Assembly (NCBI RefSeq): GCF_030649675.1
Contig: NZ_JAUTDR010000018.1
Span: 30,371 to 94,370, forward strand
Reading direction: 5' to 3'
DNA length: 64,000 nt
DNA from: Haliea sp. E1-2-M8
GTDB taxonomy: Bacteria; Pseudomonadota; Gammaproteobacteria; Pseudomonadales; Halieaceae
The notes beneath the pieces are model-generated. The model worked only from the letters and a program-made list of their open reading frames with translations, made no database searches and was not told where the DNA came from. This document shows positions 1-8,697 of this stretch, one piece after another. Each line of letters begins with the position of its first letter. Position 1 is the first letter of the stretch. The translations under genes were made by a program, and so were the position numbers.

Positions 1-1
1 C

Positions 2-1042
2 CTGGAGCAGACCGCGGGGGGCTACAAGAACGCACAAAACGGCTTCTTCGGTTCCGCGCCTCCGAATTTGACGTTTTTCCCGGGTTCCGTACCTGCGACC
101 CAGTCTGATGTAGAAGCACAGTCGATGGCGGTCTATGGTCAACTCGAGTATCACCTCAATGAGCAGTGGGACGTGATACTCGGTGGGCGCCACACCAAGG
201 ACGAAAAGGACTATGTGGATCATACCTTGATGACCGGTGAAGTGCTGGAAACTGCCTACGACGAGTCGGAGTTTACCTATCTGCTTGGGCTCAATTACCA
301 GCCAACCCTCGACTCTCTGGTATATTCGAAGTATTCAACCGGGTACATATCCGGTGGCATTGTCTCTGGCCTCCCCTACGAGCTGGAGAAGTCCAAGTCG
401 TTTGAATTGGGTGCCAAGACGAGTTGGCTGGAGAACAGATTGCAGACCAACGCGGCGTGGTTTTTCGTCGAGTATGAAAACCAGCAGTTTGGGACAGCAG
501 GCAATCTGGTTGACCCTCCTATCCCGACATCCCAGGTTTTGGTGAACGCAGGAGAAACCGAAGCCCAGGGAATTGAATTCGAAGGATCCTGGCTGCCCTT
601 CACCGGATTGACGATGGGGCTGAACCTGGGCTATCTGGATTTTGAATTCAAGGAAATCGACCTTGTGCTTCTGGGTGGACCGATTTCCAAGCATTTACGC
701 CCAAAGTGGACCAGCACGGTTTCGGCGGACTATGAAACTCTTTCTGTTATAGGTGACGCGCGACTGCAGTTTCATTTTGATGCCTCCTATCGTTCTGAAG
801 AGGAAGTCATCACCAGGCCGGTACCCTTTGTCGATGGAACCAACCCCGGCACCTGGCGGTTGAATGGCAGCGTGTCCCTGGGCGGTATGAAGTTTGCTGG
901 CGGCGAGCTGGGCGTGTCGTTCTGGGGCCGGAACCTGACCGACAAGAATCTGCCCTCGAACATGAATACTTTGGGTCCCATAGTTGCCGGATACTATGAA
1001 TTTCCGCGCACCTATGGGGTAGACCTGACCTACGATTACTGA
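2..1042 (+). CDS. TonB-dependent receptor, C-terminal part (5' end outside window)
   Basis: This is the last ~346 codons of an outer-membrane TonB-dependent receptor. The frame is open back to base 2, so the signal peptide, TonB box and plug lie upstream of the window. What is visible is beta-barrel: alternating amphipathic strands rich in Tyr, Phe and Gly, a 'LGGRHTKDEKDY' strand-turn typical of this family, a late 'FWGRNLTDKN' segment and a terminal aromatic residue (Tyr) as expected for BAM-dependent barrel insertion. It precedes an SDR gene on the same strand by 165 bases and probably belongs to the same uptake/catabolic region. The substrate cannot be read from the sequence; neighbours suggest a hydrophobic terpenoid or steroid. 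An internal TTG at 68 is not a credible start. Confidence 0.9.
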   Translation: MEQTAGGYKNAQNGFFGSAPPNLTFFPGSVPATQSDVEAQSMAVYGQLEYHLNEQWDVILGGRHTKDEKDYVDHTLMTGEVLETAYDESEFTYLLGLNYQPTLDSLVYSKYSTGYISGGIVSGLPYELEKSKSFELGAKTSWLENRLQTNAAWFFVEYENQQFGTAGNLVDPPIPTSQVLVNAGETEAQGIEFEGSWLPFTGLTMGLNLGYLDFEFKEIDLVLLGGPISKHLRPKWTSTVSADYETLSVIGDARLQFHFDASYRSEEEVITRPVPFVDGTNPGTWRLNGSVSLGGMKFAGGELGVSFWGRNLTDKNLPSNMNTLGPIVAGYYEFPRTYGVDLTYDY

Positions 1043-1207
1043 AGGTGGACCGCAGGCGCTACTGTCACAGCTCGATCTATTGTGGTCCCCGGCGGCCGTG
1101 ATGAGTTCTGTTAAGAATCCCCCATCATCGCGAATGATTGCGCCAGAGCGGTGGTTGCGCCCACCAGAGTGTGAGCGATGGAGCTGGATAATAACTGAGG
1201 AATAGGT

Positions 1208-2047
1208 ATGAGTCTGTCTATTGACCTTGCAGATAAAGTTGCCATTGTTACCGGAGCAGGAATGGGTATAGGCGAGGGTGTGGCACTCGCGTTGGCGCGA
1301 GCTGGCGCTCACGTGGTGTGCAATGCACGCACCGCCAGGGACATCGACGAGACTGCGGCAAAAGTGAGGGCGTGTGGGGTAAGGGCGCTTGCAGTCCCTG
1401 GGGATGTTACGGTTGCCGAGGATCTGGACCGCCTGGTGTCGGCGACAATTCAGGAGCTTGGGCGTATAGATATCCTCATAAATAACGCTGGTGGCACTAT
1501 TTTCAACGGGTTTCTGGATATTAGTGACGAAGAGTTCTCGTTCATTTTTGACTGGAATACCAAGTCTGCGTTCATGCTTTCAAAACGGGTAGCGCCCTAC
1601 ATGATCAAGCAGGGATCGGGTGTCATCATCAATGTTTCTTCCGCCGTGGGTCATCTCACAGGAAGAGGTATGATGGCCTATGGTGTGGCCAAGGCCGGGC
1701 TGGACTACCTGACTCGCAGCCTGGCGGATGAACTTGCGCCGCGAGTCCGGGTCAATGCGATCGCACTGGGGTCCATCATGACGCCAGCACTCAGGGCCAA
1801 GCTGATCGAAGCGGAAGCGAGCTTTGGCGAAACCCTGATAGAGAAAACGCCGCTGCGCAGTATTGGTGACGCCGACAAGGTTGGCGAAACCGTCGCGTTT
1901 CTGTGCTCACCGGCGGCCGACTACATCACCGGCGATGTGCTTCGTTACGACGGTGGCCTGCAGGATACCAACTTGCCGTTCCGGCTTCCCGACTATGAAC
2001 CTGACTCGGTGTTTAATCGAGACAATGGCATCACCCGGGAGAGCTGA
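1208..2047 (+). CDS. Short-chain dehydrogenase/reductase (classical SDR)
   Basis: A 279-residue classical SDR, an NAD(P)-dependent alcohol/ketone oxidoreductase. Visible motifs: cofactor loop TGAGMGIG (15-22), NNAG (92-95), catalytic Ser at 144/145, Tyr158 and Lys162. The start is supported by an upstream GAGGAATAGGT ribosome site. It resembles the 7-alpha-hydroxysteroid dehydrogenase type of SDR in overall layout. It is a clear paralogue of the SDR at 9546-10343: both carry FDWNT-SAF, RGMMAY-VAKA, ALGSIMTPAL and the same C-terminal GGLQDTNLPFRLPD. This copy has an extra ~15-residue tail. The shared tail suggests both act on related substrates of one pathway. The substrate is not determined. 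Confidence 0.9.
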   Translation: MSLSIDLADKVAIVTGAGMGIGEGVALALARAGAHVVCNARTARDIDETAAKVRACGVRALAVPGDVTVAEDLDRLVSATIQELGRIDILINNAGGTIFNGFLDISDEEFSFIFDWNTKSAFMLSKRVAPYMIKQGSGVIINVSSAVGHLTGRGMMAYGVAKAGLDYLTRSLADELAPRVRVNAIALGSIMTPALRAKLIEAEASFGETLIEKTPLRSIGDADKVGETVAFLCSPAADYITGDVLRYDGGLQDTNLPFRLPDYEPDSVFNRDNGITRES

Positions 2048-2083
2048 GCTTCCCGGATGAGTGGGTCAGGAGGCGCTCAGCTC
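2041..2083. repeat. 9-bp inverted repeat spanning two convergent stop codons
   Basis: GAGCTGAGC (2041-2049) and GCTCAGCTC (2075-2083) are perfect inverted copies separated by 25 bases. They cover the stop codon of the plus-strand SDR and the stop codon of the minus-strand TonB receptor. It could form a hairpin between the converging transcripts, but there is no U-tract, so an intrinsic terminator is uncertain. Confidence 0.35.
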
Positions 2084-4445
2084 AGCGATTGAACTCGTAT
2101 ACCAGGTCTGCTCCAAATGTCCTTTCGGGATTGTAACTGTTGGTGACGAAGCCGAGCTGCCCCCAGTCTATACCAAATTCCCGGTACTTCTCATTCTCCA
2201 GGTTGCGTACCCATAACCCGACGCTGAGGTGCCCGTTCCTGCCAGCGGGAATCTCGGCCAGCGTGGCCCGGGCGTTGGTCAGCCAGAACGAGTCAGACGA
2301 GTTGTACAGGGTCAGCTGGGGGTGAAAGTCGATTTCCCCGGTATAGGAAGTGTCCAGCCGCAGGGTGAGTTCGCCGATATCCCAGCGCGGGAAGCTGTAT
2401 TCGGCGGAAATTGAGCCGTTGTGATTGGGCGTGTTCTGCTGGGTCGAGGCACTGTCGGCGATATCGACGTTGCGTCCTGTCGAGAAGCCACTGACCGGAT
2501 CCACTTCGCCAGCTACGAAGCTGTCGAAATTGATGTCGGTGTAGCCGTAACTGGCATTGAGCTTGAGAGCATCGGTGGGTAGCCAGGTGGCTTCCAGCTC
2601 AATACCGCTGTTGGCAGAGCGTCCGGCGTTGACCAGAACCTGGGCCGCGCCGGTGTTGCCGGTCTGGAACTGTGAGATCTGCCGGTCCTTGTAGTCGGTG
2701 TAGAACACCGCACCGTTAAAGCGCAGGGTGCGGTCCAGCAGGTCGCTCTTCCAGCCAATCTCGTAGCTGATAACTTCCTCTTCATCGAAGGGCAACGACG
2801 CTGATTCAACCGTGGTGGCTCGCATGTTGAAGCCGCCAGAGCGATATCCGGTGACCACTTTGGCGTAGGTGCTCAACTGATCTGACCAACGGTAGCTGAC
2901 GGTCGCGCTGGGACTGAGATTGTTCCAGTCATTGCTGGGTTTTATGCGTTGGGGTACGTTGTCCAGCAGATTGAATAAATCCAGTTCCCGGTCGTCTACG
3001 CTATAGCGTAGGCCCAGAGTGACATCGAGGTCCGGTATTAGCTCATAGGTGAACTCCCCGTAAGCGGCATAGGCCACGTTTTCCGGCCTGACGTGGAGGA
3101 ACGGTGCCGATACCAGCAGGGAGGTGCCACAGGGTGGCGCCTGCAGTAGCAGACAGGTAGGCAGGACGAATGCCTGGGGGTTTCTGAGTTCCGACTTCTC
3201 CCGGAAGTAGTAGAGACCGGTGTTGTAGCGCAGGCGATCGTCCATCAAAGTACCGATGATCTGGAGTTCCTGGGACCACTGGTCCTGGGAGCGGTCGCGG
3301 TCATGGGATTGATAGAGGGGTACCAGGGTGCCGGCGGGGATCGGCTGAAAGGTGGCCAGGTCGAGCAGCGTGCTGCCATCGGCGGGGAAGGCGCCACCAA
3401 AGGTAGAGTTCGGGGTAAATTCGTCCCAACTGCGATAGCCGGTAATCGACTTGATGGTCAGGTTGGGCAGCGGGTCCCAGGTCAATGTCAGGGCGTGACC
3501 GTCGATGTCAGAGGTCCAGTCACCGGGATTTTTCGCGGCGCGAGGCAGGCGGTCCAGTCGCGAGGACGATGCCTCGTCTCTTGCCTGCTCCCAATAGGGG
3601 CCTCCGTAGAAGGCTCCGTCCGGACTGGCGTACATGTCTCGCACGAAGGTAAGCTGCGCTATGGGTTCGCCAGACTCCCACTCCGAGCGTTCGTAGCTAT
3701 AGTCGACGCTGAACGCATCACTGGGCGTCCAGTTCACAGCCAGGCGATAGGCTCTGGTCTTTGATTCATCGAGTTTTCTACTGGTGTACACATCTTTGCG
3801 GTCGCCGTCGTTACGAGTGTCCAGAATCGACAGGCGGGCGGCCAGGCCGTTGTAACGGCCTGTATCAATTGCGGTCTGGAAATTGCGCTGGCCGCGGTTG
3901 CCGGCACCGATCTTCTGTTTGAAGACGAATTCGTCGCGGGGCGGCGTGGTCACGATATTAACAGCGCCGCCGATGGTGTTGCGTCCAAACAGCGTTCCCT
4001 GGGGCCCTCTGAGCACCTCGATGCGCTCCACATCGAATATGGCGAAGCCGGTGCTGGACTGACGCCCGACGTAAACGCCATCGACGTAGACGCCGACGGT
4101 GCCATCGAAGGAAATCGAGTCATCCTGGTTGGAAATCCCGCGGATACTGTAGCCAACAGCGGGTTGCCCGCCACTAAGTTTACGAATATCGAGGTTGGGC
4201 GTTGCCTGGGCGATATCCCTGACCTCGCTGATGCCCATTTGCTCGAGTTCGTGTTGGCCGAACGCGGAGACCGATACCGGGGTGTCCTGGAGCGACTCCT
4301 CGAATCGACGAGCGGTTACGGTCACTTCTTCGAGAACCCTCGCCTGGGAGCCTTCGGTCTGGGCTGCCGCCGGCAATGCTACTCCAGCCACCAGTGCGCC
4401 GAGCGCCAGAGGGATGGGATGTACCTTTACAGACATTATTTTCAT
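2082..4445 (-). CDS. TonB-dependent receptor
   Basis: A complete 787-residue outer-membrane receptor for TonB/ExbBD-driven uptake. It begins with a signal peptide (hydrophobic core about residues 12-25, cleavage near PAAAQ). Next come a TonB-box/plug start LEEVTVTARRFEESLQDTP and the conserved plug motifs VLRGPQGTLFGRNT and GGAVNIVT, then a ~600-residue barrel with long Tyr/Asp-rich loops. It belongs to the broad marine/sphingomonad-type receptor class that imports hydrophobic organics, not to classical siderophore receptors, but the ligand is not readable. It is the most upstream of a run of minus-strand SDR and oxidoreductase genes only in map order: transcription runs from ~11.4 kb towards this gene, so it would be the distal member if they are co-transcribed. 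Confidence 0.93.
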   Translation of the reverse strand: MKIMSVKVHPIPLALGALVAGVALPAAAQTEGSQARVLEEVTVTARRFEESLQDTPVSVSAFGQHELEQMGISEVRDIAQATPNLDIRKLSGGQPAVGYSIRGISNQDDSISFDGTVGVYVDGVYVGRQSSTGFAIFDVERIEVLRGPQGTLFGRNTIGGAVNIVTTPPRDEFVFKQKIGAGNRGQRNFQTAIDTGRYNGLAARLSILDTRNDGDRKDVYTSRKLDESKTRAYRLAVNWTPSDAFSVDYSYERSEWESGEPIAQLTFVRDMYASPDGAFYGGPYWEQARDEASSSRLDRLPRAAKNPGDWTSDIDGHALTLTWDPLPNLTIKSITGYRSWDEFTPNSTFGGAFPADGSTLLDLATFQPIPAGTLVPLYQSHDRDRSQDQWSQELQIIGTLMDDRLRYNTGLYYFREKSELRNPQAFVLPTCLLLQAPPCGTSLLVSAPFLHVRPENVAYAAYGEFTYELIPDLDVTLGLRYSVDDRELDLFNLLDNVPQRIKPSNDWNNLSPSATVSYRWSDQLSTYAKVVTGYRSGGFNMRATTVESASLPFDEEEVISYEIGWKSDLLDRTLRFNGAVFYTDYKDRQISQFQTGNTGAAQVLVNAGRSANSGIELEATWLPTDALKLNASYGYTDINFDSFVAGEVDPVSGFSTGRNVDIADSASTQQNTPNHNGSISAEYSFPRWDIGELTLRLDTSYTGEIDFHPQLTLYNSSDSFWLTNARATLAEIPAGRNGHLSVGLWVRNLENEKYREFGIDWGQLGFVTNSYNPERTFGADLVYEFNR

Positions 4446-4484
4446 GTTGGTTTCACACCTCTGTTACATGGATTAGCGACGGAT

Positions 4485-5273
4485 TTACTTGCCGAACCAC
4501 TGCCCGCCGTTCACGGACAGACTCTGGCCAGTGACCACGCGGGCGAGGTCCGAGGCCAGGTAGACCACGGTGCCCGCGCATTCCTCAGCTGTGGGGACGT
4601 AGCGCAATGGAAACTCCTGCTCGCAGTAAAGCGCCAGTTCTTCTTCGAAACTGCGCCTGTGCTGCTCCGCCAGGCCGGCCAGCCAGGGCCGGAAATTGTC
4701 GCCATCGATGGGCCCGTAGTGGACGCTGTTGCAGCGTATGCCATCGGGCCCGTATTCGGTGGCGATCGAGCGGACCAGGGAAGCCAGCGCCGCCTTGGAT
4801 GCTCCGTAGGAAGCCAGATAGGGTGGCGGAGCATTGTTCGCGGCCCCGGAGTTGACAAGAATCACGCGGCCGTCACCGCGTTGCTTCATGGAGGGAAGGG
4901 CAGCCTTGAAGAGGTGCAGCGCACCGAAGAGATTGACCTCGATGGCTTCGCGCCAGCGGGCGACGTCTGCATCGGCGATCATCGCCATGTCTCCGGTGTC
5001 GTGACCATTCTGTACCAGGATGTCGACACCGCCAAATCGCTGTACCGCCTCCGACACGATGTGCTCACAGGATGCATGGTCGGCCAGATCGGTGCGAATA
5101 GCTACGGCCACGCCGCCTTCGGCTTCGATGTCCCCGGCGACCTTCTGAATGTACTCTTCGTTGCGGGCGCCGATGACGACCTTGGCGCCTTGCGTGGCGA
5201 AGGCCACAGCTGTTGCCTGGCCGGCCCCTGGTCCAATCCCGGTGATCACGGCGATTTTGTCTTTGAGTAGCAT
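4485..5273 (-). CDS. SDR family oxidoreductase (atypical NNAG motif)
   Basis: A 262-residue SDR. The cofactor loop is TGIGPGAG (11-18), and the catalytic residues Ser142, Tyr156 and Lys160 are present. The usual NNAG stabilising the central sheet is replaced by QNGHD (88-92), a divergent variant seen in a subset of SDRs. The family reduces ketones or oxidises alcohols with NAD(P)H. It lies 39 bases upstream of the TonB receptor and 45 bases downstream of the flavin oxidoreductase, all on the minus strand, consistent with one transcript. The substrate is unknown. Confidence 0.88.
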   Translation of the reverse strand: MLLKDKIAVITGIGPGAGQATAVAFATQGAKVVIGARNEEYIQKVAGDIEAEGGVAVAIRTDLADHASCEHIVSEAVQRFGGVDILVQNGHDTGDMAMIADADVARWREAIEVNLFGALHLFKAALPSMKQRGDGRVILVNSGAANNAPPPYLASYGASKAALASLVRSIATEYGPDGIRCNSVHYGPIDGDNFRPWLAGLAEQHRRSFEEELALYCEQEFPLRYVPTAEECAGTVVYLASDLARVVTGQSLSVNGGQWFGK

Positions 5274-5318
5274 CTTTTTTGTTCTCCCTAGAGGTTGGTA
5301 TTCCTGGTTGTCATTTCA

Positions 5319-6251
5319 CTACCAGGTGTCGTTTCTGAGCGATTGCTTGAGCTGAACCAGGCGATCCAGCAAATTTTCGATGTCGTCCGGGTCGGGAGAG
5401 AAAAACAGTGGAGCGATGTCGATCACAGTGATGCCCGTATCGATCATCGCCTGGCCCTGGGCAAAACTGGCGTCGAGATCCACCCTGCCACGGCCATCCA
5501 GGATGGGTACCAGTGTGCCGCGCACATCAAAATCGTCAGGATTCCGGCCCTGCACTAGCAGTAGTGGCTTCAGCTGTGACACCGTATCCCTGATGACCTC
5601 CAGGGATCCGGTCGCTGGCAGCCAGCCGTCGGCGAAGCGCGCCATCCTGTCGAGATTGCGCTCCGTCGGGCTCACACCGAGCCAGATGGGCAGCGCAGTC
5701 CCCTGTACTGGCAAGGGGTAGGCCTGCAGGTCGTCGAAGTTGATAAACTTGCCGTGAAAGCTATGGGTCCCGCCGCTCCACAGCGCCCGACAGACCTGGA
5801 TCTGTTCTTCCATGTGCGTGAAGCGGCCCTGAAAGGGCAGGTTTTGCGAGGTGAACTCGGCACGCTGCCAGCCGGCACCGAACACGGCAATGACGCGCCC
5901 CTTGGAGATGTAGTCCAGTGTGGCAAACTGCTTTGCCAGTAGAACGGCGCTGCGTGCCGGGGCGATAATCAACGCGGTGGAGAGCTGTATCCTTCGGGTG
6001 CGCGCCGCAAAAGCCGCCAGCAGCGTAATGGGCTCGAACCAGTTTTCTTCGATACCGCCCGGGAAAGCCTCTGGGCCCATGGGGTAATCTTTGGGGGCGT
6101 CGCTGGTGAAGCACAGGTGATCCGCCACGCTGATCATATCGATACCCTTGGCGTCGGCCATCTCGGCAATCGCCATGATCCTGTCGATATCCCCGTTCGT
6201 GTGGTGGCTGATGCGGTAGAGCGTGACACCCACACGAATCGACTTTGCCAT
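5319..6251 (-). CDS. LLM-class (luciferase-like) flavin-dependent oxidoreductase
   Basis: A 310-residue TIM-barrel luciferase-like protein. Recognisable family segments are the N-terminal beta-strand RVGVTLYRI, the SVADHLCF segment, STALIIAPARSAVLLAKQ, FATLDYISKGRV and GAGWQRAEF, and the later PLPVQGTALPIWLGV. It most resembles the F420-dependent TIGR03619-like branch; whether it uses F420 or FMN cannot be told from sequence. Such enzymes oxidise or reduce C=O/C=C groups or act as monooxygenases. It sits among SDRs on the minus strand and probably carries out one redox step of the same catabolic route. Confidence 0.88.
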   Translation of the reverse strand: MAKSIRVGVTLYRISHHTNGDIDRIMAIAEMADAKGIDMISVADHLCFTSDAPKDYPMGPEAFPGGIEENWFEPITLLAAFAARTRRIQLSTALIIAPARSAVLLAKQFATLDYISKGRVIAVFGAGWQRAEFTSQNLPFQGRFTHMEEQIQVCRALWSGGTHSFHGKFINFDDLQAYPLPVQGTALPIWLGVSPTERNLDRMARFADGWLPATGSLEVIRDTVSQLKPLLLVQGRNPDDFDVRGTLVPILDGRGRVDLDASFAQGQAMIDTGITVIDIAPLFFSPDPDDIENLLDRLVQLKQSLRNDTW

Positions 6252-6306
6252 TAGTCGGTTCTCCCTATGGAGTTGATGTTGGCCATAGTGAGTGGCGGGG
6301 TGGCAA

Positions 6307-7101
6307 TCATGCTCCGTCCTCCTGCCCTTCCAGACGCTTGGACGTGCGCACGCCCGGCTTCACTTCGATGAACTCGGCGGCGATACCGGGTGGATACTCC
6401 AGGCTCTGCGCGATTGCTGCCCCCATGATCGGGGGAGTGGTAGAGCCTCCGTAATACTCGCCCTTGGCGAGCCACGCGGTGTAGGCTTCGGCCAGGGCGT
6501 TTTCGTCGAAGTTGTTGACCGTGCCGGTGAAGACGCTGCCGGAACTGAACAGGGTGACCAGGATGTTGTCCTCCACCAGTTCCTTGCGCAGTTCGGCGGT
6601 GAACTGATCCACGGCAGCCTTGCAGGCAGTGTAGACGGCCAGGTGGGCGAACTCGTTATCACAACGGACGGTCGCCGAGGATATGTTGACGATGCGCCCA
6701 CCGCCATTGCGGCGCAGCCAGGGGATGGCCGCCTGGCAGCCGAAGATGGTTGAGAGCAGGTTCAGCTCCACGAGTTGCCTGACTTCCTGGGCGGGCATCA
6801 GTTCGACCCGCCGGGGGAACTGGAAGCCGACGTTGTTGATTACCGCGTCGATCTGGCCGAAGTGCTCCCAAATTTTGCAGTACACTTCGTCGAGGGCATC
6901 GCGATCGCTGACATCCACGGGAAAGCCGACGACTCGGTCCGACTGCCACTGGGCCACGGAAGCCTGCAGGCGAGCGTTGTCCCGGGCCAGCACCGCCACC
7001 TTAGCGCCGCGATCCAGCAGCACGCCGACCAGCCCCTCGCCAATACCCTTGGAGCCGCCGGTAACCACGACAACCTTGTTTTCCACATACCACTGGGGCA
7101 T
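6307..7101 (-). CDS. Short-chain dehydrogenase/reductase
   Basis: A 264-residue classical SDR with TGGSKGIG (14-21), NNVG (89-92), Ser141/142, Tyr157 and Lys161. Length and motif spacing are canonical. The C-terminal third is less typical: it contains a Tyr-rich stretch and PPIMGAAIAQSLEYPP rather than the usual 'YITGQ' ending, which suggests a specialised substrate pocket or subunit contact. It is placed 55 bases upstream of the flavin oxidoreductase gene and 33 bases downstream of the RidA gene. The substrate is unknown. Confidence 0.88.
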   Translation of the reverse strand: MPQWYVENKVVVVTGGSKGIGEGLVGVLLDRGAKVAVLARDNARLQASVAQWQSDRVVGFPVDVSDRDALDEVYCKIWEHFGQIDAVINNVGFQFPRRVELMPAQEVRQLVELNLLSTIFGCQAAIPWLRRNGGGRIVNISSATVRCDNEFAHLAVYTACKAAVDQFTAELRKELVEDNILVTLFSSGSVFTGTVNNFDENALAEAYTAWLAKGEYYGGSTTPPIMGAAIAQSLEYPPGIAAEFIEVKPGVRTSKRLEGQEDGA

Positions 7102-7134
7102 CTCTATCCTTATCCTTGTTTGTGTGTACAGCGC

Positions 7135-7551
7135 TTATCGTGCCAACAGCAGTTCATACTCCACCATGATATCGGGCGCTGCCAGCCGGTCGACGATGCG
7201 CAGGGTGCCGCCAGCGGGTTTGATCTTCATGGGCGCGACGAATGCTTCCCAGGCGGCATAGATGCCGGGGTAGTCCGATTCCTGGACGTCCTTGCGGAAG
7301 GTCCATTCCATGCGGATGATGTGCTCGCGTTCAAAGCCTGCCTCGCGAATGAATTGGTCCATCCTCTCCAGTACGCTTTCGGTCTGGGCCACCGGATTTC
7401 CCGGAAAGCGTGCCCCGGAGCCATCGTCGGCCATATCGGCGAGGCCGGTGATAAAATAGAGTTCCTCAAACTTCGCGACCCGCAGCCCCCAACTGAAGAG
7501 CTTGCTCATGTCCGGAAGGTTGTCCGGTCTATAGACCTGTATCTCTGCCAT
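7135..7551 (-). CDS. RidA/YjgF family protein
   Basis: A 138-residue member of the RidA/YER057c/UK114 family, trimeric enzymes best known for hydrolysing reactive enamine/imine intermediates. Family hallmarks are visible: an N-terminal W-G-LRVAKFEELYFITGLA strand, a helix SVLERMDQFIREAG, the HIIRMEWTFRKDV strand and a C-terminal VDRLAAPDIMVEYELLLA strand. The conserved Arg of the RidA active site is not in its canonical 'CxRExxQVxxLP' context, so this is likely a diverged (Rid-like) subgroup. I chose the ATG at 7551 over a GTG one codon upstream; GAGG lies nine bases before it. It lies between an SDR and a diaminopentanoate-dehydrogenase-like gene, an association worth noting because both neighbours' families touch imine chemistry. 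Confidence 0.82.
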   Translation of the reverse strand: MAEIQVYRPDNLPDMSKLFSWGLRVAKFEELYFITGLADMADDGSGARFPGNPVAQTESVLERMDQFIREAGFEREHIIRMEWTFRKDVQESDYPGIYAAWEAFVAPMKIKPAGGTLRIVDRLAAPDIMVEYELLLAR

Positions 7552-7581
7552 CACTGTTTCCCTCAGCTGATCGTGGTGTCT

Positions 7582-8664
7582 TCACTTCGGCAACTCAAAG
7601 GCCTGGTAGGCGGGGATCACTTTCATGTCCAGCTGGGTCACGATACCGGGAGGCGCGGCGACCACTTGGGGCATGCTGTTGACGCAGTTCATCGCCGTGC
7701 AGAGGATGCCCAGGGCGGCGGAATCACTGCCGTCTTCCTGCCCGCAGGTGAAGTGCAGGCGCAGGTCGGGGTCGCCCTTGATGTTGATCTTGTAGGCCCA
7801 GGGCTCCAGATGCCCCCACTCCCGGGCGATGCTTTCGTCCATGGGCCAGAAGGTTTTGAACTCGATGACCGGTTGACCCTTCACCAGGCCCGCGTAATTG
7901 AAGTTCTGTCCTGCCACATGGCCCTTGCGAATTTTTCCGGTCTTTGAACCCAGCTCCAGTTGGACATCGATGTCCTGCTTGGCCAGGGCGAAGCGGTGCT
8001 TCTTTTCGTACTCCTCGACCTCGATGCCCAGAGCTTCAGCGACCAAGGCGATGGACTCGAAGAAAATCGTGCTCATCACCTCCAGCAGGAAGGGCGGGTT
8101 GGCTTTGGCATCTTCGGGGGACATGTCGAAACCGAGGTTGGTGACCATGTCCCAGGACTCGTTGACCCGGGACATGTCGACAATCTCGTGCACGGTGATC
8201 TTGCGGATACTGCGGGACATGGCCGACAGCACAATGGGCAGACGGTCACCAGAAAAGCCGGGGTGGATGCCCGAACCGTGCATGCTGACCCCGCCTTTGT
8301 GGCAGGCGGCGGCGAGCTTGGCCTCGTCTTCCTTGTTGCGCACGGTGGTGAAGCCACTGGGGGTCACCAGGTTCTTGCCTGACTCGAGAATCCGGCACAT
8401 TTCGTCGACATTGGCCAGCAGCGGTGCGTAGTGCACGACATCGGCGTCCAGGGCCAGAATCTCCTCCACGCTGTTGCTGCAGGAGACGCCGATGGGGCCG
8501 ATACCGGCGATCTCACCGGCATCCTTGCCCGCTTTATCGGCGCTGTGGACCCAGCAGCCCACCAGCTGAAAGCCGGGCTTGTTGTGGAAGGCGACGATGG
8601 AGAATTTGCCGACGCTGCCAGTGGCCCATTGAATTACGCGGATAGCTTGTTTTTGTTCAGCCAT
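7582..8664 (-). CDS. 2,4-diaminopentanoate dehydrogenase-like (dihydrodipicolinate reductase-like) protein
   Basis: A 360-residue NAD(P)-binding protein. The N-terminal Rossmann fold has the signature VIQWATGSVGK (about 10-20) and a mid-protein GSGIHPGFSGDRLP segment typical of this family. It matches the layout of proteins often annotated 'dihydrodipicolinate reductase' but carrying a 2,4-diaminopentanoate dehydrogenase C-terminal domain. Such genes are abundant in actinobacterial and proteobacterial steroid/terpenoid catabolic clusters, where their reaction is generally unknown. Two paralogues of identical length occur in this window (10363-11445 and 58528-59610). The start is a clear ATG preceded by a purine-rich GGAGG. 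True DapB function is unlikely: the protein is ~90 residues longer than DapB. Confidence 0.85.
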   Translation of the reverse strand: MAEQKQAIRVIQWATGSVGKFSIVAFHNKPGFQLVGCWVHSADKAGKDAGEIAGIGPIGVSCSNSVEEILALDADVVHYAPLLANVDEMCRILESGKNLVTPSGFTTVRNKEDEAKLAAACHKGGVSMHGSGIHPGFSGDRLPIVLSAMSRSIRKITVHEIVDMSRVNESWDMVTNLGFDMSPEDAKANPPFLLEVMSTIFFESIALVAEALGIEVEEYEKKHRFALAKQDIDVQLELGSKTGKIRKGHVAGQNFNYAGLVKGQPVIEFKTFWPMDESIAREWGHLEPWAYKINIKGDPDLRLHFTCGQEDGSDSAALGILCTAMNCVNSMPQVVAAPPGIVTQLDMKVIPAYQAFELPK

Positions 8665-8697
8665 GCTGGCCTCCTCAAGTAGTTGTTTACTGTTGTT

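Noticed and set aside
7582..8664. Annotation as DapB (lysine biosynthesis)
   Set aside because: The protein is ~90 residues too long, has a different C-terminal domain and sits in a catabolic cluster with paralogues.
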